Below the pieces are notes generated by a model that worked only from the letters and a program-made list of their open reading frames with translations, did not search any database and had not been told where the DNA came from. From Candidatus Altarchaeota archaeon (lineage in GTDB: Archaea > Altiarchaeota > Altiarchaeia > IMC4 > DAOVSA01), in the NCBI GenBank assembly GCA_030633635.1, contig DAOVSA010000053.1, positions 1 through 5,271 of the forward strand: DNA of 5,271 bases, read 5' to 3'. Shown here piece by piece: positions 5,230-5,271 of the stretch. Both the position numbers and the translations under genes were made by a program. Every line of letters starts with the position of its first letter. Position 1 is the stretch's first letter.

Positions 5230-5271
5230 ATGATAATGGAAACGAAAGATTACAGAATAAAGGAAGCTGAA
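5230..5271 (+). CDS. 5' end of an ORF cut by the window edge
   Basis: An ATG follows the dehydratase stop with no gap (TAA then ATG), and the frame stays open for 14 codons to the edge: MIMETKDYRIKEAE. A second ATG at 5236 is an alternative start. The peptide does not look like the start of a dehydratase small subunit (LeuD), which usually opens with a Gly/Asp-rich GDxVxTDxI segment within its first 20 or so residues. Its position makes it a likely member of the same operon. The product cannot be named from so few residues. Confidence 0.5.
   Translation, partial: MIMETKDYRIKEAE

Overview
The window is about 5.3 kb with moderately low G+C and tightly packed genes: six clear full-length protein genes, one small overlooked gene, a gene remnant, and a gene cut by the right edge. 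No rRNA, tRNA, CRISPR array or transposase was seen. An archaeon is favoured, perhaps a methanogen or methane-oxidiser relative. The reasons are short AT-rich TATA-like boxes close to start codons, starts without a clear Shine-Dalgarno (possibly leaderless), an aconitase-family large subunit of the archaeal LeuC/HacA length and style, and a COG1237-type metallo-beta-lactamase-fold protein. None of these is archaea-only, so a deep anaerobic bacterium is not excluded.

Left part (1-1652): a 71-aa cysteine-rich zinc-ribbon-like protein is followed, almost overlapping, by a radical SAM protein of the COG0731 type. Three bases after its stop, a pyridoxamine-phosphate-oxidase-like flavin-fold gene ends on the opposite strand. 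That gene is divergent from the next one, with 42 bp and an AT-rich TATA-like stretch between them.

Middle (1653-3117): a metallo-beta-lactamase-fold hydrolase of the COG1237 type is followed by a small four-cysteine protein. The small protein is clearly coding but has no ATG, GTG or TTG start in frame. It overlaps by 26 bp the gene for a family 4 (iron-sulfur) uracil-DNA glycosylase, suggesting a coupled pair.

Right part (3118-5271): about 435 bp without an intact recognised gene. It holds a short copy of the 5' end of a leuC-like gene (from 3376). Next come an unrecognised 141-aa protein, an intact leuC/hacA-type dehydratase large subunit 3 bp after it, and a new ORF starting directly at the leuC stop. 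These three look like one operon. The dehydratase belongs to leucine or related 2-oxoacid chain-elongation metabolism. Its small subunit is not in the window.

The points most worth checking are the leuC-like remnant about 600 bp upstream of the intact gene, the start-less small cysteine protein coupled to the uracil-DNA glycosylase, and the unknown protein placed directly before leuC. No large novel system is visible; the genes are mostly housekeeping.
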